NCBI RefSeq assembly: GCF_035688975.1
Contig: NZ_DASSMH010000064.1
Location: 1 to 25,486, forward strand
Length of the DNA stretch: 25,486 nt
Reading direction: 5' to 3'
Origin: CALMNV01 sp035688975
Lineage (GTDB): Bacteria; Actinomycetota; Actinomycetes; Actinomycetales; Dermatophilaceae
Below the pieces are notes generated by a model, which was not told the DNA's origin, ran no database searches, and saw only the letters and a list, made by a program, of their open reading frames with translations. This document shows, one piece after another, positions 7,158 through 15,131 of this stretch. Both the position numbers and the translations under genes were made by a program. How positions within the stretch are numbered: position 1 is the first letter of the stretch; every line of letters begins with the position of its first letter.

Positions 7158-9434
7158 ATGAGCGAGGAAGTGCGGAGCGAGCCGTCGACCCCCTCCCGGG
7201 TGCGGGCTCGCTTCGCGCGGTTCGGGGCGAGCCGGCCGACCGGCAACCCCGTCCTCGAGCCGCTGCTGACCACGGTCCGCCAGCACCACCCCAAGGCGGA
7301 CCTGTCGGTGATCGAGCGCGCGTATGCCGTGGCCGAGCGGGCGCACGAGGGCCAGCTGCGCAAGAGCGGCGACGCCTACATCACGCACCCGCTCGCCGTC
7401 ACGACGATCCTGGCCGAGCTCGGCATGACCCCGCCGACGCTCGCGGCCGCGCTGCTGCACGACACCGTTGAGGACACGGCATACGGGCTGGAGGACCTGC
7501 GGCGCGACTTCGGCGACGAGATCGCCATGCTCGTCGACGGCGTCACCAAGCTCGACAAGGTGACCTACGGCGAGGCCGCCCAGGCCGAGACGGTGCGCAA
7601 GATGGTCATCGCCATGGCTCGGGACATCCGGGTCCTCGTCATCAAGCTCGCCGACCGCCTGCACAACGCGCGCACCTGGCGCTACGTCTCGCCGGAGTCC
7701 GCAGCGCGCAAGGCGCACGAGACGCTGGAGATCTACGCGCCGCTCGCGCACCGGCTCGGCATGAACACCATCAAGTGGGAGCTCGAGGACCTGAGCTTCG
7801 CCACGCTCTACCCCAAGGTCTACGACGAGATCGTGCGGCTCGTCGCCGACCGGGCGCCCGCGCGTGAGGAGTATCTCGCCTCGGTCCGGGAGCAGGTGAC
7901 CGAGGACCTCACGGCCGCCAAGATCAAGGCGGTCGTGACCGGCCGGCCCAAGCACTACTACTCCGTGTACCAGAAGATGATCGTGCGCGGCCGCGACTTC
8001 GAGGACATCTACGACCTCGTCGCCGTCCGCGTCCTCGTCGACACGGTGCGCGACTGCTATGCCGCCCTCGGCGCCCTGCACTCGCGGTGGAACCCGGTCC
8101 CCGGCCGGTTCAAGGACTACATCGCGATGCCGAAGTTCAACATGTACCAGTCGCTGCACACGACGGTCATCGGACCCGGCGGCAAGCCCGTCGAGATCCA
8201 GATCCGCACCCACACGATGCACCGCCGGGCCGAGTACGGCGTGGCCGCGCACTGGAAGTACAAGGACGCGAGCAACGGTGGGGCGTCCGCCCGCCGCGAG
8301 GAGCCGGTCAACGACATGGCGTGGCTGCGCCAGCTGCTCGACTGGCAGCGCGAGACGGAGGACCCGGGGGAGTTCCTCGACTCCCTGCGCTTCGAGATGG
8401 GCTCGGGTGAGGTCTATGTCTTCACCCCGAAGGGGTCAGTGGTCGCGCTGCCCGCGGGCGCGACGCCGGTCGACTTCGCGTATGCCGTGCACACCGAGGT
8501 CGGCCACCACTGCATCGGCGCCCGGGTCAACGGCCGGCTCGTGCCGCTCGAGTCCCGGCTCGAGAACGGCGACGTCGTCGAGGTGCTCACGTCCAAGGCC
8601 GACGGCGCCGGACCCAGCCGCGACTGGCTCGGCTTCGTCAAGAGCCCGCGGGCGCGCAACAAGATCAAGCAGTGGTTCTCCAAGGAGCGCCGCGAGGAGG
8701 CCATCGAGGCGGGCAAGGAGAGCATCGTCAAGGCGCTGCGCAAGCAGAACCTCCCGCTCCAGAGGCTGCTCAGCCACGAGTCGATGACGGCGATCGCCAC
8801 CGACCTGCGCTACCTCGACATCGACGCGCTGTATGCCGCCGTCGGTGAGGGTCACGTCTCGGCCCAGCACGTCGTGAGCAGGATCGTCGCCACCATGGGC
8901 GGCGTCGAGGGGGCGACCGAGGACCTCGCCGAGGCGACGACCCCCACCCGCGCCATGCGCCGGCGCAGCGGTGACCCCGGCGTCGTCGTGGTCGGCATGT
9001 CGGACGTGTGGGTCAAGCTCGCGAAGTGCTGCACCCCGGTGCCGGGCGACCAGATCCTCGGCTTCGTCACCCGCGGCAACGGCGTGTCGGTGCACCGCGT
9101 CGACTGCACCAACGCCAGCTCGCTCACGGCCAACCCCGACCGGCTGCTCGACGTCGAGTGGGCGCCGTCGTCCGCGAGCGTCTTCCTCGTCCAGCTGCAG
9201 GTCGAGGCGCTCGACCGCAACCGGCTGCTCAGCGACGTGACGCGGGTGTTGTCCGACCAGCACGTCAACATCCTCTCGGCGTCGGTGCAGACCTCGCGCG
9301 ACCGGGTGGCGATCTCCCGCTTCACCTTCGAGATGGGAGATCCGGCCCACCTCGACCACGTCATCAAGGCGGTGCGGCGGATCGACGGCGTCTTCGACGT
9401 CTACCGGGTCAGCGGCAGCGGCACCAAGCGCTAG
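7158..9434 (+). CDS. relA: bifunctional (p)ppGpp synthetase/hydrolase (RSH)
   Basis: This long RSH protein (758 residues) makes and degrades the stringent-response alarmone (p)ppGpp. Domains in order: HD hydrolase with HD pair at H101/D102 in LLHDTVEDT; synthetase with RFKDYIAMPK (317-326), NMYQSLHTTV and EIQIRT; TGS domain (about 419-480); a conserved-cysteine region KLAKCCTPVPGD (C624, C625); and a C-terminal ACT domain (about 676-750). Both active sites look intact, so a Rel-type bifunctional enzyme is expected. The ATG at 7158 is supported by the -10 box six bases upstream. Its TAG shares bases with the stop codon of the convergent DUF349 gene. Confidence 0.96.
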   Translation: MSEEVRSEPSTPSRVRARFARFGASRPTGNPVLEPLLTTVRQHHPKADLSVIERAYAVAERAHEGQLRKSGDAYITHPLAVTTILAELGMTPPTLAAALLHDTVEDTAYGLEDLRRDFGDEIAMLVDGVTKLDKVTYGEAAQAETVRKMVIAMARDIRVLVIKLADRLHNARTWRYVSPESAARKAHETLEIYAPLAHRLGMNTIKWELEDLSFATLYPKVYDEIVRLVADRAPAREEYLASVREQVTEDLTAAKIKAVVTGRPKHYYSVYQKMIVRGRDFEDIYDLVAVRVLVDTVRDCYAALGALHSRWNPVPGRFKDYIAMPKFNMYQSLHTTVIGPGGKPVEIQIRTHTMHRRAEYGVAAHWKYKDASNGGASARREEPVNDMAWLRQLLDWQRETEDPGEFLDSLRFEMGSGEVYVFTPKGSVVALPAGATPVDFAYAVHTEVGHHCIGARVNGRLVPLESRLENGDVVEVLTSKADGAGPSRDWLGFVKSPRARNKIKQWFSKERREEAIEAGKESIVKALRKQNLPLQRLLSHESMTAIATDLRYLDIDALYAAVGEGHVSAQHVVSRIVATMGGVEGATEDLAEATTPTRAMRRRSGDPGVVVVGMSDVWVKLAKCCTPVPGDQILGFVTRGNGVSVHRVDCTNASSLTANPDRLLDVEWAPSSASVFLVQLQVEALDRNRLLSDVTRVLSDQHVNILSASVQTSRDRVAISRFTFEMGDPAHLDHVIKAVRRIDGVFDVYRVSGSGTKR

Positions 9435-10876
9435 CCGCCGAACTCGGCCACGCCGGCGCGGGCCTGGTCGAGCCAGGCGCGTCGGGCCTCGAGAGCCTCC
9501 CTGGCCCGGGCGATCTCGGTCGGGTTGCCGCCGCGCTCGGCGCGGTCGAGGTCCGCCTGGAGGTCGGCAACGGCACGCTCGAGCTGTTCCACCATGCCCT
9601 GGGCGCGGGCGGCGACCTCGGGGTTGCTCGCCTTCCACCGCTTGTCGTCCGCGTCGCGGACGGCCTGCTCGATGCGGCGCAGCCCCTTCTCGACCCGCTC
9701 CATGTCGGCCCGCGGCACCTTGCCGGCCGCCTCCCAGCGGTCCTGGATCGACCGGAGCTGGGCCTTGGCCTTCTCGAGGTCGGTCACCGGCAGGATCTTG
9801 TCCGCCTCGACGAGCAGCGCCTCCTTGACCCGCAGGTTGTCCCTGAAGCCCTCCTCCTCGGCCGCCACCACGGCGTCCTTGGCGGCGAAGAACGCGTCCT
9901 GCGCGGCCTTGAAGCGCTCCCACAGCCGGTCGTCGTCGGTGCGGCTCGCCCGGCCCGCCTGCCGCCACTCGTCCATGAGTCGCTTGAAGGCCCCGGCGGT
10001 CGGAGCCCAGTCGGTGCTCGCCGCGAGCCGCTCCGCCTCGGCGACAAGCCGCTCCTTGGCCGCCCTCGCCTCGGCATGAGTGGCGTCGAGGCTGGCGAAG
10101 TGGCTGCGCCGAGCCTTGTCGAAGGCGTTGCGGGCCGCGCTGAACCGCTGCCACAGCGCCGACTCGGTCTCGCGGTCGAGCCGGGTCGCCGCCCGCTGGT
10201 GTTGCTTCCACTCGTCGAGCAGCTCGCGCATGCGGGCGCCGCTCGTCTTCCACTGGATGCGGTTCTCGGGCTGCGCGGCGATCGACTCGGCCTCCGCGAC
10301 GATCTTCTCCCGTTCGGCCCCGGCCTTGGCCCGGGCCTCGGCGCGGACCTGCTGCTCGTGCGCCCGCTTCGCCGCGACACCGGACTGGATCTCGTCCAGC
10401 TTGGCGCTGAGCGCGTCGAGGTCGCCCACGACCGCCGCGTCCTTGACCTGCTCGGCCAGGCTCGTCAGGGCGTCGGCGACGTCCTTGGCGGGCACCTCCG
10501 GCTGCGCGAGCCGCTGCTCGAGCAGGACCGCGGAGGCGAAGAGCTCGTCGTACTTGCGCGCGAAGTAGGTCAGGGCCTCCTGCGCCGTCGCCCCGGGATA
10601 GGAGCCGACCTCACGCTCCCCCTCCTTGGTGCGCACGAAGACCACGCCGGACTCGTCCACCCGGCCGAAGGCCGCCGACGCGGAGTGGTCGGCGGCCGGG
10701 GGGGCCACCGGCTGGGCGGGAGGGCGGGGGACGGCGCGGGCGAGGGCGGCCGGCGTGGGGATGGCGCTCGGCTTCGGCGGGGTCGTCTCGGGCTCGGTCA
10801 CCGTCCCATCTTCCACCACCGGCGGTTCCGTCGACGCGCTCTGCTGCTCGCCCGAGCCGGCGGGGCGCTCGGTCAT
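9431..10876 (-). CDS. DUF349 repeat protein
   Basis: The 481-residue protein has a Pro/Ala-rich, likely disordered N-terminus (1-65), then a mainly alpha-helical, charged body. Three DUF349-type repeats can be seen at about 205-255, 287-337 and 364-415, each with an arrangement like LLDEWKQHQRA...LWQRFSAARNAFF. The C-terminus (about 420-475) is a predicted coiled coil rich in Glu/Arg. No signal peptide or membrane segment, so cytoplasmic. Function of the family is not established to my knowledge. Its ATG overlaps the stop of the upstream cyclophilin gene (10873-10876), so both are probably one transcript. Its stop codon overlaps the relA stop. Confidence 0.9.
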   Translation of the reverse strand: MTERPAGSGEQQSASTEPPVVEDGTVTEPETTPPKPSAIPTPAALARAVPRPPAQPVAPPAADHSASAAFGRVDESGVVFVRTKEGEREVGSYPGATAQEALTYFARKYDELFASAVLLEQRLAQPEVPAKDVADALTSLAEQVKDAAVVGDLDALSAKLDEIQSGVAAKRAHEQQVRAEARAKAGAEREKIVAEAESIAAQPENRIQWKTSGARMRELLDEWKQHQRAATRLDRETESALWQRFSAARNAFDKARRSHFASLDATHAEARAAKERLVAEAERLAASTDWAPTAGAFKRLMDEWRQAGRASRTDDDRLWERFKAAQDAFFAAKDAVVAAEEEGFRDNLRVKEALLVEADKILPVTDLEKAKAQLRSIQDRWEAAGKVPRADMERVEKGLRRIEQAVRDADDKRWKASNPEVAARAQGMVEQLERAVADLQADLDRAERGGNPTEIARAREALEARRAWLDQARAGVAEFGG

Positions 10877-11721
10877 GGCTTCCTCTCCGTCACGGTGACC
10901 TTGACGATGCTGATCGGTGACACGGGGCTGCCGTCGGTCGGGTTGGGCTCGAGCGCCTTGGCGGCGGCGATCTTGTCGACGATGTCAAGGCCCTTGATGA
11001 CCTTGCCGAAGATCGTGTAGCCGCCGCCGGTCGTGGGCAGCTTGGTGTCCTTGTACGTCACGAAGAACTGGCCGCCGTTGCTGTTGGGGTCGTCGGTGCG
11101 GGCCATGGCGAGCGAGCCTGCCGGGTAGGTCCCTGACTTGGGTGCGTTCTCGACGCCGAAGGTGTAGCCGGGGCCACCGGAGCCCGAGCCGGTCGGGTCG
11201 CCGCACTGGAGGACGAAGATGCCCTCGGTCGTGACGCGGTGGCACGGGCTCGGGGCCCAGTAGCCGCTCTGCGCGAGATGGACGAAGGACGCGACCGTCT
11301 GGGGAGCCTTCACGCCGTCGAGCTCGAGGACCAGGTCGCCGCACGTCGTCGTCACCGTGGCCACGAAGGTCTTGCCCGCCGCGGTGGCCTTGTCGGGCGC
11401 CTTGGGGAAGGACTTCGGCTTGGTCTGCGGCGGGGGAGGGGTGGTGCATCCGGTCGCGAGCCGCTGACCAGCCAGCAGCCCGGGTGCCGCCGTGCCGGTC
11501 GCCGTCCCGTCCGCGGTGGCCTCGGCCGCCGCCGGCGCCGCGGTCGAGCGGGCCTCGAGGACCTTGGGGACGGCGATCACCGCGCCGATGATGAGGATGA
11601 CCGCGAGGATCACGCCGAAGACCTGCTTGTCCCGGGTGGCCTCGCTCACCGGCGGCTTCGCCGACCTGGCCTGCTCCTCGTGGCGGTGGCGCGCGCGGGC
11701 GCGCTCCTGCTCTCTGGTCAC
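10873..11721 (-). CDS. membrane-anchored cyclophilin-type peptidyl-prolyl isomerase
   Basis: The 282-residue protein has a charged cytoplasmic N-terminus (1-32), one membrane helix (about 34-52, VFGVILAVILIIGAVIAV), an Ala/Thr/Pro linker (to about 115) and a cyclophilin domain (about 117-280) with the family patterns CHRV, FVLQCGDPTGSGSGGPGY, GSLAMAR and NGGQFFVTY. It likely folds exported proteins by proline isomerisation outside the membrane. Some residues of the canonical active site differ (FVLQ rather than FMIQ), so activity is probable but not certain. Start GTG at 11721 has GAGGAGA a few bases upstream. Co-transcribed with the DUF349 gene. Confidence 0.9.
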   Translation of the reverse strand: MTREQERARARHRHEEQARSAKPPVSEATRDKQVFGVILAVILIIGAVIAVPKVLEARSTAAPAAAEATADGTATGTAAPGLLAGQRLATGCTTPPPPQTKPKSFPKAPDKATAAGKTFVATVTTTCGDLVLELDGVKAPQTVASFVHLAQSGYWAPSPCHRVTTEGIFVLQCGDPTGSGSGGPGYTFGVENAPKSGTYPAGSLAMARTDDPNSNGGQFFVTYKDTKLPTTGGGYTIFGKVIKGLDIVDKIAAAKALEPNPTDGSPVSPISIVKVTVTERKP

Positions 11722-11768
11722 CAGCGTCTCCTCGAACGGCGATCTCCCGGGGGGCCCGGCGTTCGGTC

Positions 11769-11774
11769 ATTTTA
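11769..11774 (-). promoter_or_regulatory. -10 box for the cyclophilin gene
   Basis: On the minus strand this reads TAAAAT, a rare AT-rich hexamer in this DNA, 47 bases before the GTG at 11721. A start near 11762 is predicted. No clear -35 was seen. Confidence 0.45.
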
Positions 11775-11854
11775 GGTAGCGAGCCGGGGGACGCCGCGGC
11801 CGGGAGGTCACGAGTGCGTGACAACTGCCCACCGGTATGCCGTGACGCGACCGT

Positions 11855-11860
11855 TACGCT
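11855..11860 (+). promoter_or_regulatory. leaderless -10 box for the metallo-hydrolase gene
   Basis: TACGCT ends six bases before the GTG at 11867, the same geometry as at relA. No ribosome binding site precedes the GTG. The -35 is weak or absent. An octamer GTATGCCG lies just upstream (11835-11842). Confidence 0.5.
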
Positions 11861-11866
11861 CACCGG

Positions 11867-12568
11867 GTGCTCACCATCGCCTTCCCGGCACAGGCCTTCG
11901 ACACCAACTGCTACGTCCTCGCGCCGCAGGCGGGCGAGGAGTGCGTCGTCGTCGACCCGGGCGTCGGCATCGAGGAGACCCTGCGCGAGGTGCTCACGAC
12001 GCACCGGCTGCGCCCCGCCGCGGTGCTGCTCACCCACGGGCACGTCGACCACGTCTACTCGGTCACGCCCGTGTGCGGGGCGGACACGGCGGCATACATC
12101 CACCGCGACGACCGCTATCGACTCCACGACCTCCTCGGCCAAAGCAACCCTGGCCTCCTCGCCATGTTCGAGCAGCAGTTCGGGCGCGCGGCGACGTGGC
12201 GCGAGCCGAGCACCGTCGTGGAGATCACGGACCGGACGGCCCTCGACCTCGCCGGCCTGCACTTCCTGGCCCTGCACGCACCCGGGCACACGGAGGGGTC
12301 GGTGATGTTCGGGATCGACGACGTGCCGGACGGCATCGACGCGCAGGCCGACGTCGACCGCACCATGCTGACGGGAGACGTGCTCTTCGCGGGATCCATC
12401 GGCCGCACGGACCTGCCGGGCGGGGACCCGGCCGCCATGACGCGCAGCCTGCGCGACGTCGTCCTCCCGCTGCCGGACACGACCCTCGTGCTCCCGGGCC
12501 ACTACCACGCCACGACGATGGGCCACGAACGCGCCACCAACCCGTACCTGAGAGGCTTGCCCGCGTGA
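11867..12568 (+). CDS. metallo-beta-lactamase-fold hydrolase (glyoxalase II-like)
   Basis: The 233-residue protein has the metal-binding signature THGHVDH (H57, H59, D61, H62), a further histidine in HAPGHTEGS, the aspartate in LTGDVLFAGSIGRTD and a final histidine in LPGHYH, which is the glyoxalase II-type set for two metals. The IGRTDLPGG stretch is typical of small MBL proteins related to glyoxalase II and persulfide dioxygenases. The natural substrate cannot be told from sequence. Position between the cyclophilin gene and hisS is conserved in actinobacteria. Start GTG at 11867 is supported by the leaderless promoter; the stop overlaps the hisS GTG (GTGA). Confidence 0.88.
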   Translation: MLTIAFPAQAFDTNCYVLAPQAGEECVVVDPGVGIEETLREVLTTHRLRPAAVLLTHGHVDHVYSVTPVCGADTAAYIHRDDRYRLHDLLGQSNPGLLAMFEQQFGRAATWREPSTVVEITDRTALDLAGLHFLALHAPGHTEGSVMFGIDDVPDGIDAQADVDRTMLTGDVLFAGSIGRTDLPGGDPAAMTRSLRDVVLPLPDTTLVLPGHYHATTMGHERATNPYLRGLPA

Positions 12569-13902
12569 GCACCACCGGCAAGATCGCCCCGATCAGCGGC
12601 TTCCCCGAGTACCTGCCCGACGAGCGGATCGTCGAGCAGCGCTTCCTCGACGTCATCCGGGAGACCTTCGAGCTGCACGGGTTCTCCTCCATCGAGACGC
12701 GCTCCATCGAGCCGATCGAGCGGCTCTCGGCCCAGGGAGAGGACACCGACAAGGAGATCTATGCCGTCTCCCGGCTCGGCGGCGGCGACGAGGACGCCCG
12801 CTGGGGCCTGCACTTCGACATGACGGTGCCGTTCGCGCGCTACGTCCTCGAGAACTCCGGCAAGCTGTCGTTTCCGTTCCGCCGCTACCAGATCCAGAAG
12901 GCGTGGCGTGGCGAGCGGCCCCAGGAGGGGCGCTACCGCGAGTTCACCCAGGCCGACATCGACGTCGTCGACGTGGGCCAGCTCTCGCCCCACTTCGAGG
13001 CCGAGATGCCGCTCGTCATTGCGGACGTCTTCCGCAGGTTCCCGGTCGGCGACTTCGTCATCCAGGTCAACAACCGCAAGATCCCCGGCGGCTTCTACCA
13101 GGGGATCGGGCTGACAGACGTCACGGCAACCCTGCGGATCGTGGACAAGCTCGACAAGATCGGCCCGGACAAGGTGCGCGCGCTGCTGCTGGAGTCGGGC
13201 GCGACCGACGAGCAGGCCAGCCTGTGCCTGCAGCTCGCGGCCATCCGCACCGAGGACCTCGGCTTCGTCGACCAGGTCCGCGCGCTCGGGGTCGAGCACC
13301 CCGTCCTCGACGAGGGACTCGCCGCACTCGCCGACGTCATCAGGACCGGCATCCGCAACGCTCCCGGCACGCTCGTGGCCGACCTGCGGATCGCGCGCGG
13401 CCTCGACTACTACACCGGCACGGTCTACGAGACGCAGTTCCCGGGCTACGAGTCGTGGGGCTCGTTCTGCTCCGGCGGCCGCTACGACGCGCTCGCCTCC
13501 GACGGCCGGACGACGTATCCCGGGGTCGGCATCTCCATCGGGGTCACGCGCATCCTCGGGCTGCTCCTCGGCAAGGGCCTCGTCGCGGCCTCGCGCTCGA
13601 CTCCGGCCGCCGTGCTCGTGACCCTTCGGGACGACGCGGCGCGGGACGAGGCGGTCACCGTCGCGACCGCCCTGCGTCGTCGGGGCATCGCCTGCGAGGT
13701 GGCACCGTCAGCCGCGAAGTTCGGCAAGCAGATCCGCTACGCCGACCGGCGCGGCATCCCGTTCGTGTGGTTCCCGTCGGCGGGCGAGTCAGGCGACGAG
13801 GTCAAGGACATCCGCACGGGCGAGCAGGTCCCGGCGGACGCGCAGACGTGGTCACCCCCGGCCGCCGACCTCGCCCCCGCGGTGACCCGCGTCGGGAGCT
13901 GA
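12565..13902 (+). CDS. hisS: histidyl-tRNA synthetase
   Basis: HisRS charges tRNA-His. The 445-residue class II synthetase shows motif 2 (FRRYQIQKAWRGERPQEGRYREF), the histidine-specific RGLDYYTGTVYE motif, motif 3 around GGRYDAL and GVGISIGVTRI, and the C-terminal anticodon-binding domain (from about AAVLVTLRDD). The opening ISGFPEYLPDERIVEQR is the actinobacterial form. Start GTG at 12565 overlaps the MBL gene stop. A repeat cluster begins 39 bases after its TGA. Confidence 0.95.
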   Translation: MSTTGKIAPISGFPEYLPDERIVEQRFLDVIRETFELHGFSSIETRSIEPIERLSAQGEDTDKEIYAVSRLGGGDEDARWGLHFDMTVPFARYVLENSGKLSFPFRRYQIQKAWRGERPQEGRYREFTQADIDVVDVGQLSPHFEAEMPLVIADVFRRFPVGDFVIQVNNRKIPGGFYQGIGLTDVTATLRIVDKLDKIGPDKVRALLLESGATDEQASLCLQLAAIRTEDLGFVDQVRALGVEHPVLDEGLAALADVIRTGIRNAPGTLVADLRIARGLDYYTGTVYETQFPGYESWGSFCSGGRYDALASDGRTTYPGVGISIGVTRILGLLLGKGLVAASRSTPAAVLVTLRDDAARDEAVTVATALRRRGIACEVAPSAAKFGKQIRYADRRGIPFVWFPSAGESGDEVKDIRTGEQVPADAQTWSPPAADLAPAVTRVGS

Positions 13903-13941
13903 CCCCCTCCCTGCCGCCGCCCCCTCCCTGCCGCCCGCCTC

Positions 13942-14132
13942 GTCGAGTGGCCACTTTCGCTCGGGCCGGGGCGCCGCCTACCTACCCCACGACCTCCCTT
14001 CCCACGTCGAGTGGTCATTTCTGCACACCGCCGACCTACCCACGACCTCCCTCCCCACGTCGAGTGGTCATTTCTGCACACCGCCGACCGACCCACGACC
14101 TCCCTCCCAACGTCGAGTGGCCACTTCCGCTC
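13942..14132 (+). repeat. repeat cluster B, forward array (4 units)
   Basis: Units of the same 21-base family start at 13942, 14006, 14059 and 14112. The last three keep an exact 53-base period. Units 2 and 3 read GAGTGGTCATTTCTGCAC; units 1 and 4 read GAGTGGCCACTT then TCGCTC or CCGCTC. The spacers of about 32 bases are themselves repeated (CCGCCGACC...CCACGACCTCCCTCCC). The array lies directly behind hisS. Confidence 0.88.
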
Positions 14133-14190
14133 GGGCCTGCACCGACCGGACCGCGAGCCGTGTCGGTGTGAGGTCACGCCGATGGCGGCC

Positions 14191-14361
14191 ACAGTGGCCA
14201 CCCGACAGGGGATGCACGAAAGTGGCCACTCGACGGCGGGGAGCGTGCAGAAGTGGCCACTCGACGGAGGGGAGCGTGCAGAAGTGGCCACTCGACGGAG
14301 GGGGAGCGTGCGGAAGTGGCCACTCGACGCAAGGGGGAGCGTGCAGAAGTGGCCACTCGAC
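14191..14361 (-). repeat. repeat cluster B, reverse array (4 good units plus 2 degenerate)
   Basis: Reverse-oriented units lie at 14245-14265, 14276-14296, 14308-14328 and 14341-14361 (offsets 31, 32, 33), preceded by a diverged unit at about 14213-14234 and a remnant AGTGGCCACCCGAC at 14193-14206. Spacers are short and G-rich (GGAGGGGAGC type). Three good units read GTGCAGAAGTGGCCACTC and one reads GTGCGGAAG. The last unit ends 12 bases before the stop codon of the convergent membrane-protein gene. Confidence 0.88.
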
Positions 14362-14372
14362 GCAAGGGGGGG

Positions 14373-14975
14373 TCAGGGCAGGCGCAGTCCCTCGTCGCGC
14401 AGCTCCAGCGCGGCCAGCGCCCGCACCACGCCGGGGTCGCCGCGCCGCCAGTCGCCGGCCGGGTCCGGGCTGATCGCCGCGAGGGTGGCCATCGGCTGGC
14501 GGGCGAGCGCCCGGAGCGCGAAGAGGTCGAGGTCCTCGGCCGAGTCGAGGAAGCGCTGCGCACTGCTGGCCCGGCGCACGAACCGCCACCGCCGCAGCAG
14601 CCAGATGCCGCCGACCACGAGGATCGGCACGAGCGCCGTCACCCAGCCGAGCAGGCTCGCGAGCCGCTCGACGCCGGAGGCCATGGAGGCTCCGGCGCTG
14701 CGGATCGTCGTGCCCGACGACGCCGCGCTCTCGAGCCAGCCCCGCAGGCCGTCCCCGATTCCCGGGATGCCGGAGACCTGCTCCGCGGCCCCGGACAGCG
14801 AGCTGCGGACCCGCTCACCGGCCGAGGTGAGGGAGTCCGCCGGGGCCCGGAGCGTCACGACGGTGTCGTGCACGACCCGCCCGAGCCAGGCCCACGTGCC
14901 GGTCCACGCCAGCACGAACAGGTCGCCGAGGACCTGCCGGGCGCGCCTGGCCGGCGTGTCGGCATACAGCTTCAT
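14373..14975 (-). CDS. hypothetical membrane protein, two predicted helices
   Basis: I do not recognise this 200-residue protein. It has two hydrophobic segments: about 15-37 (VLGDLFVLAWTGTWAWLGRVV) and about 107-128 (LLGWVTALVPILVVGGIWLL), the second followed by a basic WRFVRRAS stop-transfer stretch. Between them is a Ser/Ala/Gly-rich region (41-100) and after them a soluble C-terminal part (about 135-200) with FLDSAEDLDLFALRALARQPMA. ATG at 14975 has GGAGG about five bases upstream (TTGGAGGCCAG), supporting this start; the same frame is open much further upstream only as a shadow of ald. Convergent with hisS, divergent from ald. Confidence 0.82.
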   Translation of the reverse strand: MKLYADTPARRARQVLGDLFVLAWTGTWAWLGRVVHDTVVTLRAPADSLTSAGERVRSSLSGAAEQVSGIPGIGDGLRGWLESAASSGTTIRSAGASMASGVERLASLLGWVTALVPILVVGGIWLLRRWRFVRRASSAQRFLDSAEDLDLFALRALARQPMATLAAISPDPAGDWRRGDPGVVRALAALELRDEGLRLP

Positions 14976-15003
14976 CTGGCCTCCAACCCACGGGCGAGGT
15001 GCC

Positions 15004-15009
15004 AACCTA
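15004..15009 (-). promoter_or_regulatory. -10 box for the hypothetical membrane protein
   Basis: On the minus strand TAGGTT fits TANNNT. It predicts a start near 14997 and a leader of about 22 bases that includes the GGAGG site. No clear -35. Confidence 0.4.
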
Positions 15010-15038
15010 ACCCGCGTGGGCGTGGCGTGCCGCCGCAC

Positions 15039-15044
15039 TACAGT
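15039..15044 (+). promoter_or_regulatory. possible -10 box for ald
   Basis: TACAGT in the divergent gap predicts a start near 15051 and an 80-base leader to the ald ATG. No convincing -35 is seen. Confidence 0.35.
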
Positions 15045-15131
15045 GGGGTCGCCGGCCTCGCTCGGGCCGACCGTGGCCCCGCGGCCCACCAGGCACCGCC
15101 ACGTCGTCCGTCCACCGAAGGATGATCCCTG

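Noticed and set aside
9008..11020. 670-codon plus-strand frame over the DUF349 gene
   Set aside because: It runs antisense to the DUF349 gene with no recognisable motif and begins inside relA in another frame.
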